Of a stretch of 64,000 bases of DNA, positions 20,871 through 33,100 are shown one piece after another. The notes beneath the pieces were generated by a model. That model worked only from the letters and a program-made list of their open reading frames with translations, did not search any database and was not told the DNA's origin. Position numbers and translations under genes: made by a program. The stretch comes from Mortierella sp. BCC40632 (lineage: Eukaryota > Mortierellomycota > Mortierellomycetes > Mortierellales > Mortierellaceae), in assembly GCA_011634665.1 (NCBI GenBank), contig WAEK01000014.1:850501-914500 (forward strand). The letters run 5' to 3'. Positions within the stretch are counted from its first letter, which is position 1; every line of letters begins with the position of its first letter.

Positions 20871-23800
20871 TTTGGGGTGGGTGGGGAAGGGGGGAGGTGT
20901 GAGTGTGAGAATTGGTAAAGAGTGAAGAAGGAGCGTTTGTTTGTTTTTATTGCTTTGGGCCAAACATTGCTAGGATTGTGGGACGAGAGGTCCAAGGGGG
21001 TGGAAAAGAAGGGTATCGTTTTGTTACTAACCTGCGCCCCGCAATCGACTTGGTGTGCAGCTTATTCATGCCAATTGATGAGGGAGGAAGGAAAGTGTGA
21101 ATTTGATTGTCTATTTATATTCAAATAGATGAGGACCATTTTTTGCTGGAAAGAGAAAGGCGGTGGTGGCTTGCCCCTCTTTTGAAAGATAGGCTGGATG
21201 AACGTGCAGCTTTCCTTGAAAATGTGGTTTCACTTTGGAAGGTTGAAGCCTTGCTCTGAACAACAAAGGCGCAAGAATGGATGGGCGTGTAATCGCGAGT
21301 GTTTTTATCATTGGTAAACTCTATTGGCGTAGCTAAATCTATTGCGGAAGGTATTCAAAAGGCTGCAGTGTAGGCCGATGAGTAGTCTTTGCCATCTCGA
21401 GAATATAGACGATAATGAAATGGCAGTGGGTTGCCAGCCAACCTACAATTTTGTCAAGCAGTAAAGCTCCAAGAAGCTGTGACCCTCGAATAGATCAATA
21501 TAGCATGTGGCATCAACAGATTACATCATGGATGTGACTCAAATACGGTTTAGTACTGTTCCATTTGGCTTAGTATGCAATGCATGAGGGTCATGCAGGC
21601 GTTGTTTCCTCCAGGGTCCGAGCCCTACTGAATTTTTGCGGACCAATCCAATGGTCCAGCCAACAATTGAGGCCTCGATGGCGCCGAGCATGTCACTCGA
21701 CAATTTTTCGAAACCATGGACTCTGGAGCAGATTTGGTAATTGAATACAATATCCACTTCCTATTTTTCTCCCTGCAAATGATACCTAGATCTGACAATA
21801 GGGGTACCTTCCTGAGTCCCCCTGAGATCCACTAGTATGGAATTTATTCACACGAATAATCTCACAGTTCATGTGTGTAGAGAGGATAACAATCTTGGAA
21901 ACTATTTTTGGCGACCGCGTTTCCATTACTTGTCTTCAAAAAAGAGCGATACTCCTAACATTTTGACCATCCTATATCCTAATTTGAGTTTGTGACTCCA
22001 TTGCCTTTCGCACGAACTTCGCCCTAGACTCCTCTGCGCCTGTCGAGTATTCTCCTGACTCTCGGCGCCAACAATTTCAGAGACTAGAACGCGGATGCTA
22101 GGACATGTAGGCGAAATCAAGATAGAGATTGCGAAAAAAAAAAAAAAAAAATAGCTTCGGTTCCGCCGTAAAATTGACTGGATTAATGTGGATGGGTTTG
22201 GCTGGCGGAGGAAGTGTACCACAATCGTTTTCCTTGTTGTTCACAATCAACCGTAGTCAAAGGCAGCAGCCCAGGTAGTGCACCTATTTTGTCCATTGGT
22301 CAATGAATGTAAAGATACAAAAAATCTACCAGGCTCTATGTGTTGTAGGCGACTGTGGATTCAGAGGGGTTGCATGCATATCCTTGAAAAGCTCGGATTC
22401 AGGATGGGTAGATTTAGCGTCGTATCCTCAGGCCATTTTAGGGAACTCTCTTTAGGTGACTTCATGGATTCAATCTTGGATAGGTCAAGAGCCGTCAAAT
22501 ATATTCTATGTATCCATCAATCCGATGGAGCCACAACCTGGTTCTAACGGTGTAATTTAAAGGCTACTTGATGCCCTATACTCAGAATGCAAGAACAGTG
22601 TCTTGAATGAGTTAGGAAGCCATTCTCGGTGGCGCTTTCCTATTTTCAAGACCAATGGGTATGGCGGGCAGTAGTAGTTGCAGCGTTTGTCGACATTTTT
22701 ACTAGATGTTCTGTGAGGACATTACCATTATAAGCAGTATCATTTCCGAATTGACGCATTTGCCACGGACGACTAGAAGGCGACCGAGATTTTATGAGTC
22801 GGCTCGCTCGCGTATTTTCTACTACCAATTAAGAGTCAATCTCGGGTTCTTGTCACTCGACTTGCAAATGAGCTTCGCAACTATATTTGTGTTGACTTGC
22901 TGTAGGTTACTCAAAAGTCAAGACCTATTCCAAGTCAAGGTAGCCAACAGCCTCCCTACTAGAGGACTGCCGCTCTCAAAGACTTTAGACCAGATTCGAT
23001 TTTTCTTTGCGATCCAAAGGTATGTTTTTACTAGTTTCAAGAAGCAGGAATGCAAAAGCTCTGAAGAAATACATTACGAGATTCTCTCCGCGAATCCAGT
23101 GTATGTGAAGCACTATGAGGTAAAATATCAATCCAGAACCTGCTCCTAGTGGAAATGATCCTGGCTTGCAAGTCTCAATGTAATGAGTTTCCAATGCAAT
23201 GACTTGACACTGCGAGAAGCTTCAGATACGCTGTCATTTTTATCTGCTCTCGCGTTCATCCTCTTTTGCATCTCTCTCACAGCCATGGCAATCAAAAATT
23301 TTGTCGTGCGTCTGTACATCACCACGTGCCACTATCTTGCAGAACTTTAAATGCTCCCAGCTCCATCGAGTTTGTAGCAGACATCGAGAGGACGGGCATG
23401 GTCACTGTCAACAAGAGATAGGACGGTCAGGCCGACATTGATCTCACTGTAAAATATCCAGGATGGAGAACTCATTAAACTTGAACTCCCGGCACATCTG
23501 CTTCTCCATGACCAAAACCCAGATCTGGGGCCACACCAGTTCTTTTGGTTTGTAGGTTGTGAGTGTACGAGTCTGCCATTATCCACCAGGTTCTAGTAGC
23601 AAAAACGGAATTTGCATGACACTGGAATAGTGGTCAAAGACGCACAATGGATTGACAGTAGCTGCTCAATACCCATTGCCGAGGCACTGAGGTGAGTGCT
23701 GGGACTACAGAGGCCCATGCAGGTCTCACTACGTGGAGGTGCTTGTTCTCGTGTGTCAATCTGGCGGCCCACTCATTCACACACTACATACCACATCATG

Positions 23801-24043
23801 GAGGTCGTATGGCTGTATTTGGCTTTAAATTCGATTGTTCGTTTGTTGGTGTGTACTTGTGCTAGACTAGCTGCTACTCGCGAACATGCAATCTTTCGAA
23901 AATTGATCTCAAGTTGGAAAGTCAATTCGTTTCAATTCTTATTCTTTGGTGAAGTCGGATCTATAGCAATGGGATGCCCAGTGATATTATGATTCTGACT
24001 CGATTCCACGCTCTCCTCCTTCCTCTCCTCCCTTTCCCCTTCT
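20871..24043. other. Intergenic, no supported gene
   Basis: About 3.2 kb with only short open frames lacking domains. The longest (22706-23149 plus, 147 codons) has no recognisable motif and biased composition. An A tract lies near 22134-22151. A minus-strand promoter for the VWA gene should lie just above 20870. Confidence 0.5.
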
Positions 24044-24670
24044 TTAAGCATTCCCAGTCCTGTCAAAGGATTCTTTTTGGGTATAGGTCCCATAATCCAA
24101 TGAAAGCACAGGCATCAGTGTCGTCAAGACTGAACATGACTCTTTATGGCGCGACCAATGGTGGACTTGACACTTTTTCGAACAGTAATATGTTCTTTTA
24201 CATTTTCCACAATACTGCACTGCTTTTTCCTCGCAGAGTTGACATACGTTTCTTGTGCCTGCGGCTCGAACAGCTCGGATAACGGTTGGGAGCGAGTAAG
24301 GGACAGTCATAAAGTTGGATCCATCTTGAACCCAAAGATGGTCAAAAAGAGAGCCCAGAAGGCTGCGTTTCGCATAGAGAACAAAGATGGTGTGACCCTT
24401 CTTGAGCAAAGATGGATTGATACTATTCCCACGAGTCATATCATGAAGCTGGACCTTGACGAGAGCTCTCTCGCGATCTTGGACTAGGAACCATGGCTGA
24501 AAGAAAGGCAAGCTGGTGCCCACATCGCTGACAATCTCGCCCATGAAGCACCAGTGGTATGGTGGCATGTAAACCCATCCCCGTTGTTGAAGGCGAGTCT
24601 CGTCTAAATCGGCCAGAATTGGTAGTTTTTCGTAGCTCGGGAAATGGAGTGGGTTCAAAAGCGTGTTCAT
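24044..24670 (-). CDS. MYND zinc-finger protein
   Basis: Single exon, 208 aa, start ATG 24670 (MNTLLNPLHF). A C-terminal MYND finger spans residues 143-179 with the full ligand set: CQLC, CGKC, YCSKKC and a closing H-x3-C (HKESC). MYND fingers mediate protein-protein contacts with proline-rich partners. The N-terminal 140 residues are conserved-looking (LPFFQPWFLVQDRERALVKVQL, then HTIFVLYAKRS) and resemble the region preceding MYND fingers in many fungal proteins. No SET domain is present, so it is not a SMYD methyltransferase. A CT-rich stretch lies just upstream of the start. The specific role is unknown. Confidence 0.85.
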   Translation of the reverse strand: MNTLLNPLHFPSYEKLPILADLDETRLQQRGWVYMPPYHWCFMGEIVSDVGTSLPFFQPWFLVQDRERALVKVQLHDMTRGNSINPSLLKKGHTIFVLYAKRSLLGSLFDHLWVQDGSNFMTVPYSLPTVIRAVRAAGTRNVCQLCEEKAVQYCGKCKRTYYCSKKCQVHHWSRHKESCSVLTTLMPVLSLDYGTYTQKESFDRTGNA

Positions 24671-25206
24671 GATCCAGAAAAAACAATATCGACAAGGAAA
24701 GGAAAAGATTAAACCTGGTTTCTCTCCTTCTCTCTCTCTCTTTATTTGCAGAAATGAGGATGGGGTCAAGTTAAGGAAGGAAAAGAAACGAGTAAAAGGA
24801 AGAGGATGAATGAGAGGGAAAAGAAGAGAGGAGAAAGAAGAGAGGAGAAATGGGACATCATTCGACAAAAAAAGAAATACTGATAGGTCGTCTATCGATC
24901 ATTTCCTATACTCTATCAGCCACTATTCTCCTCGGCCTCCTAAAGAAGAAGAAAAGGCTTTTCAAGATTGCCAAACACACAAGAAATGCCGTGGAAAGCA
25001 ATCTCTCATCCTCTTTTTTTTCCGCCTCATCTTTGAAAGCTCTTGGCTGACATGGATTTTGCTCCGCACACCCCCCCCCTCAAACTATTTTTTCATTTTC
25101 GTAAAAGTCTTTATTATCAGGAATGTATGAGGCAAATAAGAAGAGAAAAGAGAAATAAAACTATACCCTCATTTCTTTTCTTTTCTTTTCTTTTCTTTTT
25201 TTCCGT
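24671..25206. other. Intergenic spacer, MYND gene promoter / SCYL2 3' region
   Basis: GA-rich on the plus strand in 24760-24850. A repeated TTTTC pentamer run at about 25168-25197 immediately precedes the SCYL2 stop codon. No gene. Confidence 0.6.
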
Positions 25207-28200
25207 TTACGAAAACGGATCAAACATGCCCAAGTCATTATTCTTGCCCTTGTGATGCTGGTTCTGTTGCTTGTTCCCAGAGGCATTTCCAAAGGATCCC
25301 GTATTGTTCGGTTGCAACGGGGTCAACATGCCCATGCCTGTTCCAGAAGTGGCACCTCCCATAGGTCGATTGGCCGATGCTCCCATCATTCCACTACTGA
25401 ATCCTCCCATCATCGAGTTGCTATTGCTTGTTATCGTCGACGAGAACCCACCGCCACTTCCCATACCGCCAGCGGCCATGGGCTGAATTCCATTAGTACC
25501 ATTGCTATTGCCAAAGCCGCTGGTACCCATTCCTCCGACACTAGCTGTCATGCCGCCAGTCGTAGGAGCCGCTGATTGGAATCCTCCAAAGGCAGAGCTC
25601 GATGAAGAAAGGTTTCCGAGAGTATGCGAGAGTGGAATGGTTCCTGCAGGCTTTTGCTGCGGCTGAGAGAATGGAACTCGTGAAGTAGAGGAAGTTGGAG
25701 AGATAGTAGGGAATCCACCTACACCGCCTGTTGAACCAAAGGACGAGTTCATGGCCGAAGTCGAAGGGGTGTGGGTCGTTGGCTTGGACAATGGGGGTAT
25801 TGAGAAAGACGATGAAGCCGTTGCGGTCGATCCAGAGACAGAAAGTCGTGCGCCAGTGTGGTTGGAGAAGGAGGAGGTAGAGGTAGGCGTGATAGGCCTA
25901 GATCCAAATCCTGTGTTGGAAGAATGATCCGGAGCAGAAGTGGCGCCAAACATCATTGGAGATGTCGCTGGCTTGAGAACAGGGGTGCCTGAAGCAGAAC
26001 CGGTGCCTGAAGTTGAGTTCGTAAAGGCAATGGGCTTTGAGATCGACGGAAGTGCCGAAGACTATAATCATAAACATTAGAGGAAGATAAGTACACAAAG
26101 AATAACCTTTCGTGTTATCAAAAAACAGTCTAGCTGACTTACCATGTCCCCAAACATGTCCATCGAGGAGTCCCGTCCATTACTTGGCGCAAACGGGTTA
26201 TCTGAGGCGATTTTGAACGGATTATCTGTCGAGGATGCAGATGATTGTCTGTTCAAGTTGGGCGTCGCAGAGCCAGAGCTAGCGCCGCCTCCTACTCCTC
26301 CCTGAACCAACTTCTCAAAATCGTTCAAGGTTCCCACGCCGTTCACTGGTGCCGTTGAATCTGCGCTATTTGCAAAGCTCTTGTGCTGGTCCTCTAGCTT
26401 CTTGAGATCCTGGAGGTGTCGGAGATGTTGCTGATGGACCTTTGTCGAGAGCTCATGGACGGTGCTCATAAATGTTTCAAACTACAAATAACAAGCGCGT
26501 GTGTGTGAATGGATTAAAGCTTTTCCACCGGAGGCTAGCATCCTAGCAATTTTCCTCATTCCCGAATCGTCATTCATACCTGTTCAACTTTGAGGTTTGG
26601 TCCAAGGGCAAGGTGCCACAGCTGAGGAATGATAAAGTTTCCGATGACTTCTTTGTCAATATGCTTGCCCATCTCCTGATACACTTGCAAAGTGGCCATC
26701 TATGTTCCAATCCCTTGCTTTGTTAGTACACTCCAGAAGTCATGATCATTTGCAAAAAGCCAAAGTGCATGTGCAGTTACACACTTACCGTTACCGTCAC
26801 CTCGCGGGTCTTGATATTCTTTAGCAAGGGAATGAGCTTCTCTGTGATTGTGAACTATCAAACCAATATTGGATCATAAATTAGAGAATAGCTCTGCGAT
26901 CCAAGTTCTCCCAAGTGAATCACCTCGTGCTGCGCTCATGTCCTTACCTTGTCCAGAATCTTGAGGATGGTTTGGAAGCACAGGAGTGTGTTGACCTTTA
27001 CAGAGAGTGTTGTGGTCTGCGCAAAAAGGGTCTACAGCACCAAAAATGCGGAATAGACATTAGAGCACTATCCAAGCGGTTGTAGGAGTCTTTTATGGTA
27101 ATGTCCAACTTGGCTCTGCTCACTTACAGCAATCCTAGGGAAAAGCGAAGCTTTAACAGTTGTATAGTCCAGCGCTTCCATGATTCCTGGCACAGTCTTG
27201 AGTGCCTTTTCCTGAACTGAGGGGGGGTTCTTTGGCTCCAGTGCACAATAGACGAGGGGCATGATATCCTCCTTGAAGACCTGGCTGCCCGCTTTTTGAT
27301 GAAGGAGCTCAATCCTCTCCAGCAATGTCAACAGATTTTGCATCGGTTCGCGGACCAAAAAGATGGGCTTGAGTGAAGGCAGGACCTTCTCCTCAAACTC
27401 TTTGGGGGTCATCTTTTGGATAATGAAAAAGACATTGGGAAGAGTATATGGCAACAATGCGTGATCCTTGAGCTCATCCAGTAGACATGGTAGAATCTAT
27501 AATGAATCCCCTCCACTCAAGTTAGAACAGCCTTCAAAAGGGCGCAACATTAGGAGATCGGTGCTCTTTTTCACTGTGGTAGTGTCAAGATGTAATACCT
27601 TTCTGTGAAGAACACGGTCTGGGAACTGTGGCAAAACTCGGAGTAATCCTTTCATGAATTGGCTCTTGTCATCCCTAGTCTTTTCAGCAAAGCTTTCCAT
27701 GTACCTCATTGTCGAGACGAGAATGTTGTCAAAGAACTTGCTGGACTGGAATTCGGAAGAGTTCATTCTCATCGTCGGTTCGCGCGTAATCAGCCTAGAC
27801 ATGGCATCTATTAGACGGGCCAAAAATATCATTTCAGCACACGCTTTCATTGATAAAGAGTGCTACGATTTGAAATCGTATTAATTGTATCCTTGATTCA
27901 CTGGGGGGGGGGATCTGTGTCATTACCTGCCAAGTGAGATGGGAGTTTCTCGTATTGTTGAGTGTGGATTCGCTCAATCTGCTGTCGGTAAGTGTTGAGG
28001 TTTCCACGGGTATGGAAGAGAGGTGTGCCCTTGTTGAGGACCGAGTAGGCCAAACATCCAATGCTGAACATATCATTTGAGGGGTCCAACTTTTGATCCA
28101 GCACGTATTCTGGAGCCTGGTAGTTGAGATCGCGTTGGCAGTAGGGGTGCAAGTCATGATCGTAATCCCAGTATTCAACGGGTGTCGGGACGTTGGGATC

Positions 28201-29680
28201 ACGGGATAAGAAAGTACTGAATCCAAAGCTAGATTGGACAAAGAGATGGGGGAGTGGTTTCACGGTGAGTATGAACTTGTAGATCCAATTCCAGACACTC
28301 TGCTTCTCTCTAATCGATGCCCGCTGTGGATTTACCCTGCAATTTTCCAGTCTCCCTTGGCGTTGACAAAGATGGCATCCGGGACAAGGTTTCCGTGGAC
28401 AATCTTTGCGTCGTTGTGACAGAATTGCAAACCCTTTCCAAGCTGGAACAGTCCTTTTTGAACCTGATCAGAGTAATAAAAACAGTAATAATAAACGACC
28501 TATGTCAGATCTTCTCACTTGCAAAGTGTGAAATGGTCGCTAATACCTGCCAATGCTACTCAGGCAGCTATTGGTATGGCTAAGTCCAGACATCATGACC
28601 ACTTACCTCCAGTTCGTCCAGTTCAAACTTGCGAATGTCTTCAGGCACCGACGGTAGGTTCTCATAGTTCCCGAGTAGGTTGGAGAGCGAGGCAAAGATA
28701 GGTTCTGTTGCAAAAGCAATGGCTGTCCTGGACTCGTCTACCGGTTCCACTACCTCTAACATGCAGGGATGTCGCAGTCGTGAGAGCTGACTAGCCTGTT
28801 CTCACGGAGGGAGTCCAGGCAGTGTTCAAGGAAGGAGGATCGGGTTGCTCATGATTAGCCTCTTGTTTTCTTTATTGTTATTTGGTAGACCACGTGCTGC
28901 CTCGTCCCTGTAAAAGCTGCTTCTGTTGGATGATTTACCTCCTTCTTTAGAAACTCATAGACGCGTTCCTGGTCCCGTTTAGATGGCGCCTGTCTCCTTA
29001 GAGACTGGATGCTTTCGACGATGTTCTTTTCAAAAATCTATGTGATAGGATATAATACAATACGCAAAAATATGCATGCAGGTATGGTTGTTTCCACGGG
29101 CATGTTGTCCGTCGAGTTAAGGTGCGACATTGAGTAGACATCTGGAAGACTAACAAAGTAGAAATAAACACAGGTGCCAAGAGCAAGAGCTCCGATGGAC
29201 GACAGAGCGCACTGTCTGACTCAGGCATGGATGGACGCCAAGTAAAGAACAAGACAGACAGACACGCAAATAAAATACAAAAAAAAAAGAAAAAAAGAAA
29301 AAGGAAAGCGAGCCATAGCATTCTACGAAACGACGAGAAATGATACGAAGACAGACACTTCTTGACCCGTGGTGCGCTTTGTTGCCCGGTGAATCTTCCA
29401 GAGACCAGCACTAGCGATTTGGCCATGAACTATGGAATGTGTGAGAATTCGGTGCCAGATGATATAGTGATGCAGGGCAGGGAGTTAGAGTGGCCGATTG
29501 ATGCAAGAGAGAGAGAGAGAGAGGTAAGGGAAAGGCGAGAGGCGGTGAGTGATTGAAATGCTGGAAAGACTGGAGAGATGGTCAAATCGAAGAAGCAAAG
29601 GAGCATGTCGCACGAGGAGAAGAGAAGGCAGTTCAGGAACGATGTGAACCTTCGTAGTTCTTGGTGATTGCGTTTCCCAT
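25207..29680 (-). CDS. SCY1-like pseudokinase (SCYL2 type), 13 exons
   Basis: Exons (complement): 29650-29680, 29347-29429, 28939-29037, 28607-28795, 28336-28463, 27928/27927-28228, 27599-27807, 27128-27496, 26948-27031, 26789-26854, 26580-26699, 26143-26481, 25207-26061. All twelve introns have GT..AG ends, frame holds throughout and the product is 957 aa, close to animal SCYL2. The N-terminus is MGNAITKNYE, then a kinase fold (about 15-300) lacking key residues: HGN (157-159) replaces HRD and GFG (177-179) replaces DFG. HEAT-like helices follow (about 300-640, including MNSSEFQSSKFFDNIL and MTPKEFEEKVLPSLKPIF). The Ser/Gly/Met-rich tail carries two DNPF motifs and ends GMFDPFS. Family role: clathrin-coated vesicle traffic between Golgi, endosomes and plasma membrane. 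Not catalytically active by inference. Confidence 0.93.
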
Positions 29681-30184
29681 GATGCAGTGGGCTCCGCGAA
29701 GGCGAGGATGGGGCTAGGGAGACGCTTAGGAGAGAGAGGTGTGGAAGGGAGATGGGAAGGATGATGTGTGTGCGAGCGGGCGAGTGAGTGAGAGAGAATG
29801 TGTTTGTGTAGGGCGGAATAAAAGAATGCGATGAAGGATAAATGCGATGGAGTGGCGGCAAGATGCGATGATGAGATCAATGCGATACTTTAAATAGGCA
29901 GGCTCCTCTTGTTCTTCTTCTTGGCCTTTGGCACAGCCAGCCAGCGAGTTCTCTCTCTCTCTCTCTCTCTCTCTTTTCTCTTTGAAAGGGAAAGCGCGTC
30001 ACACCTCTCTCTGTCTCTCTCTTCTCTTTCCTCTTACTCTCTGCCTCTCTCTCTCTTCCACACCCACTCTCTTATTCTTTTCTTCTTCCTCCTTCTCCAC
30101 TGCCCGCCGCCCTTCCTTTCTGCCCCGCTCCGTCTCCACGCTCCACTTTCATCCAGTACTCATCTCTCTCGCATCTCTCACATC
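29681..30184. promoter_or_regulatory. Shared bidirectional promoter of SCYL2 (-) and AGFG-type Arf-GAP (+)
   Basis: The two start codons point away from each other, 504 bp apart. The interval is dominated by CT tracts near 29950-30075 (plus strand), with no other gene. No clear TATA box was seen. Confidence 0.6.
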
Positions 30185-33100
30185 ATGTCCCGGCGACTGG
30201 ATGAGAAGCATTCCAGGTATCCATCCCATTCCATCTGCTCTGCGCCCGATCCGCACCCACCTAGCTCCAGTCTACCCCACTCACACCGACCCTCTCTCCA
30301 TTTTACACAGGATCCTGGCAGGGCTCCTCAAGCTTCCCGACAACAAAAAGTGCTTTGACTGTCCGTCCAAGGCAAGAGAGCGAGCCATGGCTGCCGACCA
30401 TGCTTCACTTTTTATTCTCATCTGCAGTGCTCTGGGCCATTGCCTTCCCAATGGTCTTTTACTGACCTCATTCATCTTTTATGCGGGCAATAGGTCAACG
30501 TCTATGCGAACCTGTTCAACTCGACCTTTATTTGCGAGCGGTGCTCAGGACTCCAGTAAGACCTACTTTACCTTACCCTACCCTACCCAACTGACGGCTC
30601 TCTCTTGCCACTTCTTTTTTTTTCTTTTTTTACATCAGCAAGCAGGCAGGCAGCGCAGTGTCAGCTCTCATATGCATTAGCAATACACCCCCACTCCCCT
30701 TCACTCCTCTTTTTAAATTACACTCAGATGCTGTTGGCCGTTTTTATTCTCCTGGGTGGACATCCCCTGGCGTGCACGCTCCCAAATCTCAACCTCTTTT
30801 CTCTTTCCTCTTTTTTATTTTTCCTCTTCTCCTGCTGAATTTCAATAGTCGAGAGCTCAATCACCGAGTCAAATCTATCTCTGCCTCCACATTCACCCCT
30901 GAGGAGGTTGCAGGACTGCAGAAAGGGGGTAATGCGGTAAGTAGTAAGGTGTAAAAGCGTGTGTAGGAGAGATTTAGAAAACGAGAAAAGGCGAGTGAGC
31001 AGCCGAGACACTCAAAGAGCTGGGCGAAGGTGCAGGTGGACCCTTACTTTTAGCCAGTGGGGGAAAGAGACGAGCAGATGAGAGGATGGACAGACCAGGC
31101 AGACGTATGGCCGAATCAGGAGTGCCGCCACGCGAACCACATTGACCCAAGGACAAAGATGGACACGCCGCAAGCAGTAGTGATCCGATCGAATCACCCA
31201 CCCGACCAACCGGCTCTCTCTTTCTCTCTTTTTCTCTCCTCTTTCCCTTTTTGCCTTTGCAGACAAACAGGCAAACGCGGTTATGTTTGTCACCCGTGGG
31301 TGAAGTTAGGCGGGGGGTTTTTTTTGAATATTGTCGAACTGGAGCTCATTAGAAAGAAAAAGGAATAACGATAGGGAAGGACAAAGGAAAGACCTTCGGG
31401 GTCAGAAGAGTGTATGGAGCGCTCATTCTGACAAACTATTTGGTGTTTCTGACCCATCTCCTCGCCCAACCACCACCACCGTTCATCCACCCCCATCCAC
31501 CCACGCCCATGCTCAGAAAAAAAAGAAAAGAAATGGGAGCTTGCTCTCTCTTTCTCTTTTTCTCTCTTTCTGTCTCTGTCTCTCTCTCCACGACGCAGAT
31601 CCAGCACTGCAGTGCATACCAAAGGAGACCCGAAGAGAGCGGTAGCCCGCCTGGACACAAAGACCGTGCCAGAGCCCGGCTCTTCTCTTTGTTGTGTTCG
31701 ACGGAGAGAACATCCGTGGTGGCCCACACAAAAGAAAAAAAGAAAGACCTTTCGATCTCTCCTCAATTCCAGCACCCTTCTCTTGTCATTGGCCTCCTTT
31801 CCTGGCCGTCGCTTCGATCGGTCGGTCGGTCGGTGTTGCAGACAGACAGCTGAGGCCAACATGCCTCAGGGCAATATTTCTCGCGTGCTGACCAGGCACT
31901 CTTAGTCGTAAAGTTTCCTCCGACTAATTGCGCATTAATAACATTCGACCCCCGCTCACAATCCATAGGTCGCAAAGTCAATATGGTTAGCAACGTGGTC
32001 CTGGCGAGAATACCCGGAGCCAGATGCTCACGAGGTCGATGAAGTGCGCCAGTTTATGAAAGCCAAATATGTCAAGAAGCTTTGGCACCGGGATCCTAGC
32101 GGCAACAATATTGGTGCTGCAGGAGCAGGAACAGGAGTAGGAACAGGAGTAGGAGCAGGAGTGCTCTCTAGCCATCAGCCATCCATCGAGACGTCTTCGA
32201 GTGCCGGCGTCTCACCCTCTCAGCAACAACACCCCGGCATTGGCAAGAACCAGAGCGTTGACAGTATTAGTCAGGTAATTATTGCTCTTTTTATATATGT
32301 ATCTATTGTTGCACCTCCACGATGAGTCCTGTCTCCTTCCAACACCTCGAACGAGCAGAAAAGATGAGCGAGCCCTGTGCCTCTCCTCCTCCTCCTCCCC
32401 CTCTTTCTGCGTCTGCGTACTTTATCGTGCTAATCTCGGGCTATTTTTAACACCCTGCCGGTCTACGAATTTCTTTTTGGTGATTTCTCTCCCCTGCCAA
32501 CCGACCAACCAACAACCTGTCTATCCATCGATCACTCTAGTCCTTCTCTACTGGACCTGCACTTGCTGCCGCTGTCGCCTTCTCTGCTGTCCCTGAGCGC
32601 AACCTAAGCAGAAAGTCGTCGACCCTCAGCTCAGACAGTGGCTCAACTACCTTCTCAAAGTCGACTGACCCCTCCAGCACAGGATCAAGTCCCTTCAGTC
32701 CAGCCGTCGCAACCAATGGCTCAGGACAAAAGGCCACTCCCGCTTATCATTCCTCAGCCTCGCTCTCATTTCAACAACAGGCGCAGACTCCAAAGCAACC
32801 ATCCAATCTTCACAGCACCACCTCAATCCAGCAATATGGCTCATCCTCACTGTCCATGCCTTCGATGAACAATATCACATCGGCAACACCTTTTGGTGCG
32901 TTTTCGGATCAAGTCCGTGGAGCGGGACAGCCTTTGATGGGCGCAGGCCCCACGCCGGGAAGTAATGAATTTGCTGCCGCAGACCCGTTCTCGCTCATGA
33001 CCAATACCTTTTCGACCATGGGCTTAAACAATGCTTCGCAGGGCGAACATGGCCATGGAACAACAGCCCCTTCTTCCGACATTTTTGGATCGCTCTCGAT

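Noticed and set aside
22706..23149. 147-codon open frame in the 21-24 kb interval
   Set aside because: No recognisable motif, biased composition, no splice context.
29909..30680. Long plus-strand open frames over CT-rich DNA at the SCYL2/AGFG promoter
   Set aside because: They translate simple repeats (Ser/Leu/Phe runs) and overlap the real Arf-GAP exons in the wrong frame.
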